DNA of 18,650 bases from Bacteroidales bacterium UBA3742 (GTDB taxonomy: Bacteria; Bacteroidota; Bacteroidia; Bacteroidales; Paludibacteraceae), in contig DFGU01000116.1 of NCBI GenBank assembly GCA_002371785.1, positions 13,576-32,225 of the forward strand, read 5' to 3'. The translations under genes and the position numbers were made by a program. The notes beneath the pieces are model-generated. The model saw nothing but the letters and a program-made list of their open reading frames with translations. It was not told the DNA's origin and made no database searches. This document shows positions 12,793 through 18,650 of the stretch, in pieces. Position 1 is the stretch's first letter. Every line of letters begins with the position of its first letter.

Positions 12793-13461
12793 ATGAGAAA
12801 CGTCGCTGTCATATTAGCCGGAGGAACGGGAAGTCGCATGGGTGGTAAGTTGCCCAAGCAGCTCCTGCCGTTGGAAGATGGACGTACAGTACTGGAGCAT
12901 GCGGTGGAGGCATTCGAGCAGGCCGATTGTATCGATGAAATCGTACTAATCATGCACCACGACTGGATCATGGAGGCCGAGCAGATGTGGCTCCGTAACG
13001 CCTGGCAGAAAGTAAGTCGCATACTGCCCGGCGGCAAAGAGCGCTGGGAATCGAGCGTACTGGCTATTCGGTCATTCCACGAGCAGGACGACGTAGCGCT
13101 ACTGCTGCACGATGCGGCCCGTCCGTGGGTGAGCCGTCGCATCCTATCAGATGTATGCGAGGCGCTGAAAAGCCATGCGGCCGTGACGGTAGCCGTACCG
13201 ATGACCGACACGCTATACCGCGTAGCAGACCGTCAGGTGATGGAGATACCGCAGCGCGCGGACTATATGCGTGCCCAGACGCCGCAGGCCTTCCATCTGG
13301 GCGTAATACGCGAGGCCTATCGACGTGCGATGGATACGGGACATATTGAGGCTACAGACGACTGCGGCATACTGCGCCGCTATATGCCCGAAGTGCCCAT
13401 CTATATCGTAGAGGGCGAGGAGCAGAACAAGAAGATAACGTACAAAGAGGATATATGCTAA
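12793..13461 (+). CDS. ispD: IspD/TarI-family cytidylyltransferase, probably 2-C-methyl-D-erythritol 4-phosphate cytidylyltransferase
   Basis: A 222-residue nucleotidyltransferase that joins CMP to a polyol phosphate. IspD makes CDP-methylerythritol in the MEP isoprenoid pathway. What is seen: the CTP-binding loop LAGGTGSRMGGKLPKQ (8-23) with Arg15 and Lys22, HDAARPWVS (106-114), VPMTDTLYRV (135-144), RAQTPQAF (160-167), ATDDCG (187-192) and the C-terminal VEGEEQNKKITYKEDI (206-221). All catalytic-type residues are present. However, GGKERWESS (80-88) and VEGEEQNKKITYKED recall the TarI-like branch (ribitol-5-phosphate cytidylyltransferase, often in capsule loci), so the substrate is not settled. 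IspH further down the same gene string favours the MEP role; the kdsC and glycosyltransferase neighbours favour the other. The usual last helix is missing: the protein ends just after the conserved segment, and its last 7 bases overlap porQ. Confidence 0.82.
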   Translation: MRNVAVILAGGTGSRMGGKLPKQLLPLEDGRTVLEHAVEAFEQADCIDEIVLIMHHDWIMEAEQMWLRNAWQKVSRILPGGKERWESSVLAIRSFHEQDDVALLLHDAARPWVSRRILSDVCEALKSHAAVTVAVPMTDTLYRVADRQVMEIPQRADYMRAQTPQAFHLGVIREAYRRAMDTGHIEATDDCGILRRYMPEVPIYIVEGEEQNKKITYKEDIC

Positions 13462-14552
13462 AACGGCATCTATACATATTACTATTATTGGTCGCATGCA
13501 CGGTGCAGGCACAGTATAAAGGGAGCGGCACGAGTGTGTTCAACTTTCTGGACCTACCGGCCTCATCGCGCATCAACGCTTTGGGCGGTTCGAACGTTAG
13601 TGTACGCGACGGCGATATCTCGATGGGTATGTGCAATCCGGCCTTGCTGGGTGAGCGTACTGATAAGGTGCTGCAACTCAACTTCTCGTACTACTTGCCT
13701 GGCACGATGTTCGGTTCGGTATTGTATGGTCATAACTTCGGTCGCTCCAAGGTTGAGCGCCAGGAACTCAAAGAGGGCGAAACCGAGAAGCCCAACTACT
13801 TTGCCGTAGGTATTCACTATCTGGACTACGGCTATATGCCCTATGCCGATGTGGATGGCAACCTGACCGGCGGTAAATTCGGCGCAAAAGATATCTTGAT
13901 TGACGCGATGTATGCCCGTCAACTGGGACCTATGTTCAGCGTCGGAGTCGCGTTGAAACCGGTATATTCTATCTATGAGTCATACCATTCCTTCGCACTG
14001 GGAGCCGACGTGGGTGCGCATTTCCAGACGCGCGACTCGACGTTCCAGATGGGACTGGTGCTGCGCAACATAGGATGGCAACTGGTAGGGTTCTACTCCG
14101 AGGAAGGCGGACAGAATCATGAGATGCTGCCGCTCAACCTGGAGCTGGGACTGAACTACCGCTTCAAGCATGCGCCTATACGCCTGCATGCTACGTTCCA
14201 TAACTTGCAACAGTGGAACCTGGGGTATGAATGGACGGGACTGGAGAAGGATGCTACCACGGGTGACATCATTGCCCACGAGGTAAAATGGTACGACATG
14301 CTCTTCCGGCACACGATCTTTGCGATCGATATCGTGCCGAAGAGCGAACGCTTCTACCTGACGCTCAGTTACAACCACCGTCGCCGTGCCGAGATGAACC
14401 TGAGCGACCAGCGTTCGCTGGCAGGCTTTGGTATCGGCGCAGGTGTGAGAATCAAGCAATGCCGTATCGGGTTTGGTATGTCGCAGTTGACAAAATCCAA
14501 TTTCTCGTACCAGGCAAGTATTAGTTTGGATATAAATTCATTACTGAAATAA
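13455..14552 (+). CDS. porQ: Type IX secretion system protein PorQ
   Basis: PorQ is an outer-membrane beta-barrel protein of the type IX system's attachment complex (PorU, PorV, PorQ, PorZ), which processes cargo and links it to anionic lipopolysaccharide at the surface; databases sometimes mislabel it penicillin-binding protein. What is seen: 365 residues with a signal peptide (1-19, cleavage near VQA), then FNFLDLPASSRINALGGSNVSV (29-50) and MGMCNPALLG (57-66), the family's N-terminal signature, followed by alternating aromatic-rich beta strands and a C-terminal strand ending SISLDINSLLK. The family is usually somewhat shorter (about 330-350). The ATG overlaps the ispD stop by 7 bases. Its presence with sprA in the divergent operon strengthens the call. 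It could be confused with PorV, but the length and N-terminal signature fit PorQ better. Confidence 0.88.
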   Translation: MLKRHLYILLLLVACTVQAQYKGSGTSVFNFLDLPASSRINALGGSNVSVRDGDISMGMCNPALLGERTDKVLQLNFSYYLPGTMFGSVLYGHNFGRSKVERQELKEGETEKPNYFAVGIHYLDYGYMPYADVDGNLTGGKFGAKDILIDAMYARQLGPMFSVGVALKPVYSIYESYHSFALGADVGAHFQTRDSTFQMGLVLRNIGWQLVGFYSEEGGQNHEMLPLNLELGLNYRFKHAPIRLHATFHNLQQWNLGYEWTGLEKDATTGDIIAHEVKWYDMLFRHTIFAIDIVPKSERFYLTLSYNHRRRAEMNLSDQRSLAGFGIGAGVRIKQCRIGFGMSQLTKSNFSYQASISLDINSLLK

Positions 14553-14566
14553 GTGCCTCCGGGCAC
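14553..14566 (+). terminator. Small hairpin after the porQ stop, possible weak attenuator
   Basis: GTGCC TCCG GGCAC forms a perfect 5-bp stem directly after the porQ TAA. No T-run follows, so full termination is unlikely. It may lower expression of cmk and the downstream genes or protect the porQ mRNA end. Confidence 0.35.
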
Positions 14567-14589
14567 ACCGAAATAGAGCCAAGTAAATT

Positions 14590-15258
14590 ATGAAGAAGAT
14601 CATTGTAGCGATCGACGGTTATTCGTCATGCGGTAAATCGACGGTAGCCAAAACTTTGGCACGTCAGGCGGGTTATACGTATGTGGATACAGGTGCTATG
14701 TATCGCGCCGTAGCCCTATGGGCGATGGAGAATAACGCGATGGAACCGGAGAAAATCATCCCTCGGCTCCAGGAGATACACATCTCGTTCATCCAGACTG
14801 AGGAGGGCCAGCACACCTGCCTGAACGGTCGTGACGTGGAGCGTGAGATACGTCGTCTGGAGGTAGGCAATGCTGCGTCACAGATCTCGCAGATCAAGGA
14901 GGTGCGCGCTTACCTGGTTGCCCTGCAACAGGCGATGGGACGCGAGAAAGGTATCGTCATGGACGGACGTGACATCGGTACGGTGGTATTCCCCGAGGCC
15001 GAACTGAAGTTGTTTCTTACCGCCTCACCCGAGGTACGCGCACAGCGACGTTTCGACGAACTCATCGAGAAAGGCGAGACACCCGACTTTGCTGCCGTAC
15101 TGGCCGACGTCAACGAACGTGACTATCGCGACACCCATCGCGCCGAATCACCGCTGCGTCAGGCAGAGGATGCCAAGGTGGTGGATAACAGCCACCTGAC
15201 GCGCGAAAAACAAATGGAAGTCATTTACGACCTTTTCAAAGAAGCAATTGATCGTTGA
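14590..15258 (+). CDS. cmk: Cytidylate kinase
   Basis: Cmk phosphorylates CMP and dCMP with ATP in the cytoplasm, recycling pyrimidine nucleotides, including the CMP released by CTP-using cytidylyltransferases. The 222-residue length is typical of the bacterial enzyme. Motifs in order: P-loop GYSSCGKST (10-18), DTGAMYRA (33-40), a CMP-binding NMP domain around 70-100 with EIRRLEVGNAASQIS, DGRDIGTVVFPEAELKLFLTA (125-145) and RDYRDTHRAESPL (177-189), where the Arg residues close over the phosphates. All are intact. The ATG follows a 37-base spacer with a small hairpin after porQ, and the coding end overlaps ispH by 11 bases. Confidence 0.96.
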   Translation: MKKIIVAIDGYSSCGKSTVAKTLARQAGYTYVDTGAMYRAVALWAMENNAMEPEKIIPRLQEIHISFIQTEEGQHTCLNGRDVEREIRRLEVGNAASQISQIKEVRAYLVALQQAMGREKGIVMDGRDIGTVVFPEAELKLFLTASPEVRAQRRFDELIEKGETPDFAAVLADVNERDYRDTHRAESPLRQAEDAKVVDNSHLTREKQMEVIYDLFKEAIDR

Positions 15259-16150
15259 GATTGATCCACATAGCGGGTTCTGCTTTGGCGTAACGAGTGC
15301 GATTCGCAAAGCAGAGGAGGAGCTGAAGCGCGGTGAGCTGTGCTGCTTGGGGGATATCGTGCACAACGGGCAAGAGTGTGCGCGGCTGGAGGAGAAAGGA
15401 CTGCGGACCATCGACTATGATGATCTCAGAACCTTGCACCATGCACGTGTTTTGCTGCGTGCCCATGGCGAACCGCCCAGCACATACTGGATAGCTCGGC
15501 AACGCGGCATAGAGATCATCGACGCGACCTGTCCGGTGGTAAAGAAACTGCAAGACCGCATACGGGCATGCTATGAGCAGCACCGGATGGACGAAACGCA
15601 GCCACCGCAAATCGTGATATACGGTCAGCGCGGGCATGCTGAGGTGATCGGTCTGCAGGGCCAGACCAACGATACAGCTCTGGTGATAGAATCGGCCGAT
15701 GAAATCGGCAAAATCGACTTCACGCGTCCAGTATATCTCTTCTCTCAGACGACAAAGTCGGTAGAGGGATTTCAGCAACTGGTTGCGGCCATAGAAGAGG
15801 CTATCAGCCGTCAGAAGTCGGCAGTCAGGCTGGAGGCACATGATACAATATGCCGAAGCGTAGCGAATCGCGTGAAGCAACTGGAGGAGTTTGCGCGGGC
15901 GCATGAGGTGGTGATCTTTGTGGGCGGCAAGAAGAGCAGCAATGCTAAAGTGCTGTACGGGCACTGCCGCGCTGCCAATGAGCACACCTGGTTTGTGAGC
16001 AACGAAGAGGAACTGACCAACGAGATGCTCGCGGCATGCAGCGAAGCGGAGCATGTCGGCATATGTGGCGCCACGAGTACGCCGTTATGGCTTATGGAAC
16101 GATGTAAAAAACGAATAGAGAAATGGAATACAACAAAATCAAAACAGTAG
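15248..16150 (+). CDS. ispH: 4-hydroxy-3-methylbut-2-enyl diphosphate reductase
   Basis: IspH is the last enzyme of the MEP pathway; it reduces HMBPP to IPP and DMAPP with a [4Fe-4S] cluster. The 300-residue protein carries the three cluster cysteines C12 (GFCFGV), C95 (DATCPVV) and C202 (TICRSVANR). Active-site segments HGEPP (73-77), GQRGHAEVIG (126-135, with the catalytic Glu132), SQTTKS (166-171), KKSSNAKVL (228-236) and GATSTPLWLM (274-283) are intact. The start is a TTG at 15248, overlapping cmk by 11 bases; the family normally begins only a few residues before the EID...GFCFG segment, no suitable upstream ATG is in frame, and a later start would lose the first cysteine. The coding end overlaps pfkA by 28 bases. 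With the IspD-family gene upstream, two MEP steps share this gene string. Confidence 0.95.
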   Translation: MIVEIDPHSGFCFGVTSAIRKAEEELKRGELCCLGDIVHNGQECARLEEKGLRTIDYDDLRTLHHARVLLRAHGEPPSTYWIARQRGIEIIDATCPVVKKLQDRIRACYEQHRMDETQPPQIVIYGQRGHAEVIGLQGQTNDTALVIESADEIGKIDFTRPVYLFSQTTKSVEGFQQLVAAIEEAISRQKSAVRLEAHDTICRSVANRVKQLEEFARAHEVVIFVGGKKSSNAKVLYGHCRAANEHTWFVSNEEELTNEMLAACSEAEHVGICGATSTPLWLMERCKKRIEKWNTTKSKQ

Positions 16151-17109
16151 GTGTATTGACCTCGGGAGGCGATGCACCGGGAATGAATGCCGCCATACGC
16201 GCCGTGACACGTGCCGCTATCGGCCAGGGCATTCGTGTCAAGGCCATCTATCGCGGCTACAAGGGTCTGATAGACGGAGAAGTAGAAGAATTCTCTTCGC
16301 AAGATGTATCCGGTATTATCCAGCGTGGCGGTACGATCCTGAAATCGGCTCGCTGCAAGGAGTTTCAGACGCCGGAAGGACGTCAGCAGGCCTACGAGAC
16401 TATCCTCAAGGAGCAGATCGACGCCCTCATCGTTATCGGAGGTGATGGTACGTTCACGGGCGGACGGCTGTTTGCCCAAGAGTATGACGTACCGGTGATT
16501 GGTCTGCCGGGCACGATAGACAATGACCTGTGGGGCACCGACGCCACCATCGGTTACGATACCTCGCTCAGTACAATCACGGAGTGCATTGACAAGCTTC
16601 GCGACACGGCTACGTCGCATGAGCGCGTTTTCTTGGTAGAGGTAATGGGGCGCGACGCCGGTTTTCTGACGCTCAACGCCGCTATAGCAGGCGGTTGCGA
16701 AGCCGCCATCATCCCAGAGCGAGCATCGGTGAAAGAGCAGCTGGAGGATGCCATTGGCAACGGCCGTCGCAAGTCGAAGAACTCCTCCATCGTGCTCGTC
16801 CAGGAGCATGCTGTAGAGGGCGGTGCCAAGACGGTAGCCGAGATGATTGAGAAGGAACACCCCGAGTACTCCACGCGCGTGACCGTGCTGGGTCACCTGC
16901 AGCGCGGCGGTAGTCCGACGGCCTACGACCGTATCCTGGCTTCGCGCATGGGCGCAGCCGCTATCCAGGCATTGCAAGACGGTCAGCGCAACGTGATGGT
17001 AGGTATCCAGAACGACGATATCGTCCTCGTGCCGCTCAGCAAGGCCATCCATCAGAAGAAGGACATCAAGGAAGACTCCTGGCAAGCCCTGCAAGCGCTT
17101 AGTATCTAA
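16123..17109 (+). CDS. pfkA: ATP-dependent 6-phosphofructokinase
   Basis: PfkA phosphorylates fructose-6-phosphate in the committed step of glycolysis. At 328 residues it is close to E. coli PfkA (320). Motifs: GVLTSGGDAPGMNAAIR (10-26), GGDGTF (106-111), PGTIDND (129-135) with the catalytic Asp133 equivalent, MGRDAGFLTL (near 180-190) and LGHLQRGGSPTAYDR (near 270-285). Gly in GGDGT and in PGTIDND, where PPi-dependent enzymes have Asp and Lys, marks the ATP-using type. The start lies 28 bases inside ispH; the frame opens with MEYNKIKTVGVLTSGG, the usual distance from the first motif. A 3-base gap separates it from the next gene. Confidence 0.95.
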   Translation: MEYNKIKTVGVLTSGGDAPGMNAAIRAVTRAAIGQGIRVKAIYRGYKGLIDGEVEEFSSQDVSGIIQRGGTILKSARCKEFQTPEGRQQAYETILKEQIDALIVIGGDGTFTGGRLFAQEYDVPVIGLPGTIDNDLWGTDATIGYDTSLSTITECIDKLRDTATSHERVFLVEVMGRDAGFLTLNAAIAGGCEAAIIPERASVKEQLEDAIGNGRRKSKNSSIVLVQEHAVEGGAKTVAEMIEKEHPEYSTRVTVLGHLQRGGSPTAYDRILASRMGAAAIQALQDGQRNVMVGIQNDDIVLVPLSKAIHQKKDIKEDSWQALQALSI

Positions 17110-17112
17110 CAC

Positions 17113-18051
17113 ATGCGATATATACCGTGGTTCATAGCCTTGTTGTGTAGCATCCTGGCGGTAGCGACCGTGGCTGCCAAGCGACCTCAGTCAGACGTAG
17201 AACGCCTGACGCAGGCGGTTGCGAAGAGTCCGGGGGATATGGCTCTGCGTTGCCAATTGGTGGAAGCACTGCTGGAAGCCGGCGATACGACAGCAGCCAA
17301 CGAGGCACTGCGCTATGCGATGAAGATCGAGGAGACAGGTTGCCTCAGTATGCAAAAAGCACGAATGAGTCTCGCCACAGGAGATATACCGGGGGCAGCA
17401 CGTTGTGGTGCCCGGGCGATCAAGGCCGGCCTGATGCCCGACGAGGATAGCCTGATCTACCGATTGGATAGCCTATCGCAAGGGGCCGTGAGTATGTATG
17501 TACGGCAACTGAGCAACACCGACAAGCAGAATACGACGCTCTGGAAGGGACTCGGACAACTGGCGCAGCAACAGCAGGACAGCACCGCTGCCGTGGGCTA
17601 TTATGAGACGGCTTTTCGTCTGGGCGACTCGACGGTGCTGGAGGCGCTGGAAGCGCTGCGTACCCGGCAACTGACCGATTCGGTCACGGACACCGTCTTC
17701 GCGGAGATACCCTATACCCGGCAGGGTAAGACCATGGAACTGCGCGGCCAGGCCAACGGGCTCGCCATACGTATCACGCTGGACACCACCGCCACGCGCA
17801 GCACCATCTCGGGCGTAGAGACCAAGTTCATGCTTAAGAACGAGTACCTCTCGGAGAGCGATATCCGCGAGAACAATACCGCCGTGGTCATCCATAGCCT
17901 GGCATTGAGCGAAGATGTTGTATTGCACGATGTGCTACTACACCATCGGGCGCATCAAGAGCAACCTATCATCCTCTGCCTGCGTGACCTGGAAGCGCTG
18001 GGACGCGTACGCATCAATGAGCAGAAACGCGTGCTGGAAATCAGGCGTTAG
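17113..18051 (+). CDS. Exported TPR protein with degenerate retropepsin-like C-terminal domain
   Basis: I do not recognise a named gene. The 312-residue protein begins with a signal peptide (1-22, cleavage near VAA|KR), followed by helical TPR-like units (about 26-185; for example ERLTQAVAKSPGDMALRCQLVEALLEAGDTTAANEALRYA and a later LWKGLGQLAQQQQDSTAAVGYYETAF). The last part (about 195-312) is beta-rich and looks like a single-chain retropepsin-type domain: NGLAIRITLDTTATRSTIS (215-233) matches the hhhLDTGAxxSxIS active-site segment, and PIILCLRDLEALGRVRINEQKRVLEI (285-310) matches the closing strands. The active-site triad reads Asp224-Thr-Thr instead of Asp-Thr-Gly, so protease activity is doubtful. 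Periplasmic location is inferred. It starts 3 bases after pfkA and is followed by another exported TPR gene, so the two may act together. Confidence 0.7.
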   Translation: MRYIPWFIALLCSILAVATVAAKRPQSDVERLTQAVAKSPGDMALRCQLVEALLEAGDTTAANEALRYAMKIEETGCLSMQKARMSLATGDIPGAARCGARAIKAGLMPDEDSLIYRLDSLSQGAVSMYVRQLSNTDKQNTTLWKGLGQLAQQQQDSTAAVGYYETAFRLGDSTVLEALEALRTRQLTDSVTDTVFAEIPYTRQGKTMELRGQANGLAIRITLDTTATRSTISGVETKFMLKNEYLSESDIRENNTAVVIHSLALSEDVVLHDVLLHHRAHQEQPIILCLRDLEALGRVRINEQKRVLEIRR

Positions 18052-18077
18052 CCTACGAAACATAACAACAACCCGAT

Positions 18078-18650
18078 ATGAAACGATTCTTCCTACTGCT
18101 TCTTTTGTGCTGCAGCCTGCCGATGGCAACGATGGCTAAGAGCCCAAAAGACTCTTATTACTTCCAGCGTGCCGTAGAGGCCATGGAGAGTGGTGATAAC
18201 GAGACAGCCATCCGCTACCTGTCGGAGGAGCTGGACCAGCACCCCACCAACGGTTATGCCCATACGATGGTAGCCTATATATGCTACGAGTTGGACAGTT
18301 ACGGCAACACCCTGGAGTACGCACAAAAGGCCCTGAAACATCTGCCTAAGTCCGAACATACCATGCGCGCGGTAACCTATCGCCTGCTGGGTCAACTCTA
18401 TCTCATGGCCAAGGACACCGCACGCACCATCAGTTATATGGAACTGGCGCAGAAGGAGATGCCGCGGGAGGAGGAGAATTACAACTGGCTGATCCGGCAA
18501 TGCGAGCAACGCGGTGATAAGGAAGGCATCATGCGCTATGCGCAGCTGTTCCTCAAGAACGCACCTAAGATGCCGGAAGCCCATATGGCTATGGCCCGTG
18601 CCTACTGCCTGAGGGAGCAGTATGAGGAGGCGCTGCGCTATTGCGACCAG
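18078..18650 (+). CDS. Exported TPR-repeat protein, N-terminal 191 codons (runs off the window)
   Basis: The frame opens at ATG 18078, 26 bases after the previous gene, and stays open to the window end; it is partial. The first 20 residues form a signal peptide (MKRFF, a Leu-rich core, cleavage near TMA|KS). There are tandem 34-residue helical hairpins: SYYFQRAVEAMESGDNETAIRYLSEELDQHPTNGYAH (26-62), then units around 62-95, 98-130 and 165-191, with the TPR pattern of A/G at positions 8 and 20 and P near 32. I cannot name it; TPR arrays mediate protein contacts, here probably in the periplasm. The C-terminus, which may hold another domain, is outside the window. It resembles its upstream neighbour in layout and may be a paralogue. 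Confidence 0.75.
   Translation, partial: MKRFFLLLLLCCSLPMATMAKSPKDSYYFQRAVEAMESGDNETAIRYLSEELDQHPTNGYAHTMVAYICYELDSYGNTLEYAQKALKHLPKSEHTMRAVTYRLLGQLYLMAKDTARTISYMELAQKEMPREEENYNWLIRQCEQRGDKEGIMRYAQLFLKNAPKMPEAHMAMARAYCLREQYEEALRYCDQ

Noticed and set aside
15811..17112. A 433-codon open frame on the - strand opposite ispH and pfkA
   Set aside because: Most of it lies in codon register with pfkA and overlaps two clear, intact enzymes; its composition is that of an antisense shadow.

Overview
The window is chromosomal DNA from a member of the Bacteroidetes, most likely order Bacteroidales. The evidence is a full-length SprA and a PorQ (both type IX secretion, a system confined to this phylum), ruvA directly upstream of sprA, a Bacteroidetes-type -7 promoter box (TAnnTTTG), few Shine-Dalgarno sequences, and the three-subunit fumarate reductase/succinate dehydrogenase iron-sulfur subunit. 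Coding density is very high. I see no mobile element, CRISPR array, tRNA, rRNA or riboswitch, and no gene-free stretch above 190 bases.

Layout. 1-989 (+): the end of the succinate dehydrogenase/fumarate reductase flavoprotein gene and complete sdhB, closed by a strong hairpin. 1074-9879 (-): one operon running ruvA, sprA (7.6 kb) and a small NadR-like nucleotide kinase, from a good promoter at about 9920-9951. 9880-10069: the divergent control region. 10070 to the window end (+): a packed gene string of thiL, a GT4 glycosyltransferase, a KdsC-like phosphatase, an IspD-family cytidylyltransferase, porQ, cmk, ispH, pfkA, a TPR protein with a retropepsin-like C-terminus, and a second TPR protein cut by the window end. 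Many of the joins overlap (4, 7, 11 and 28 bases).

How the genes fit together. The SdhA/SdhB pair is respiratory. SprA is the outer-membrane translocon of type IX secretion, and PorQ belongs to the same system's outer-membrane PorU/V/Q/Z attachment complex, so two parts of one machine lie in divergent operons sharing one intergenic region. KdsC and the glycosyltransferase point to envelope glycan work. IspD and IspH are two steps of the MEP isoprenoid pathway. ThiL, Cmk and PfkA are core metabolism.

The most unusual feature is not a gene. All five spacers of 42 bases or more, apart from the hairpin spacer after sdhB, contain degenerate tandem repeats of a 7-base unit (8 bases in one case). 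Each spacer has a different word, and the repeats sit right against, or include, the stop or start codons. In one case the repeat supplies the TTG start codon of sprA; in two others it contains the stop codon of the upstream gene. A second point of interest is the degenerate active site (Asp-Thr-Thr instead of Asp-Thr-Gly) in the TPR/retropepsin protein.
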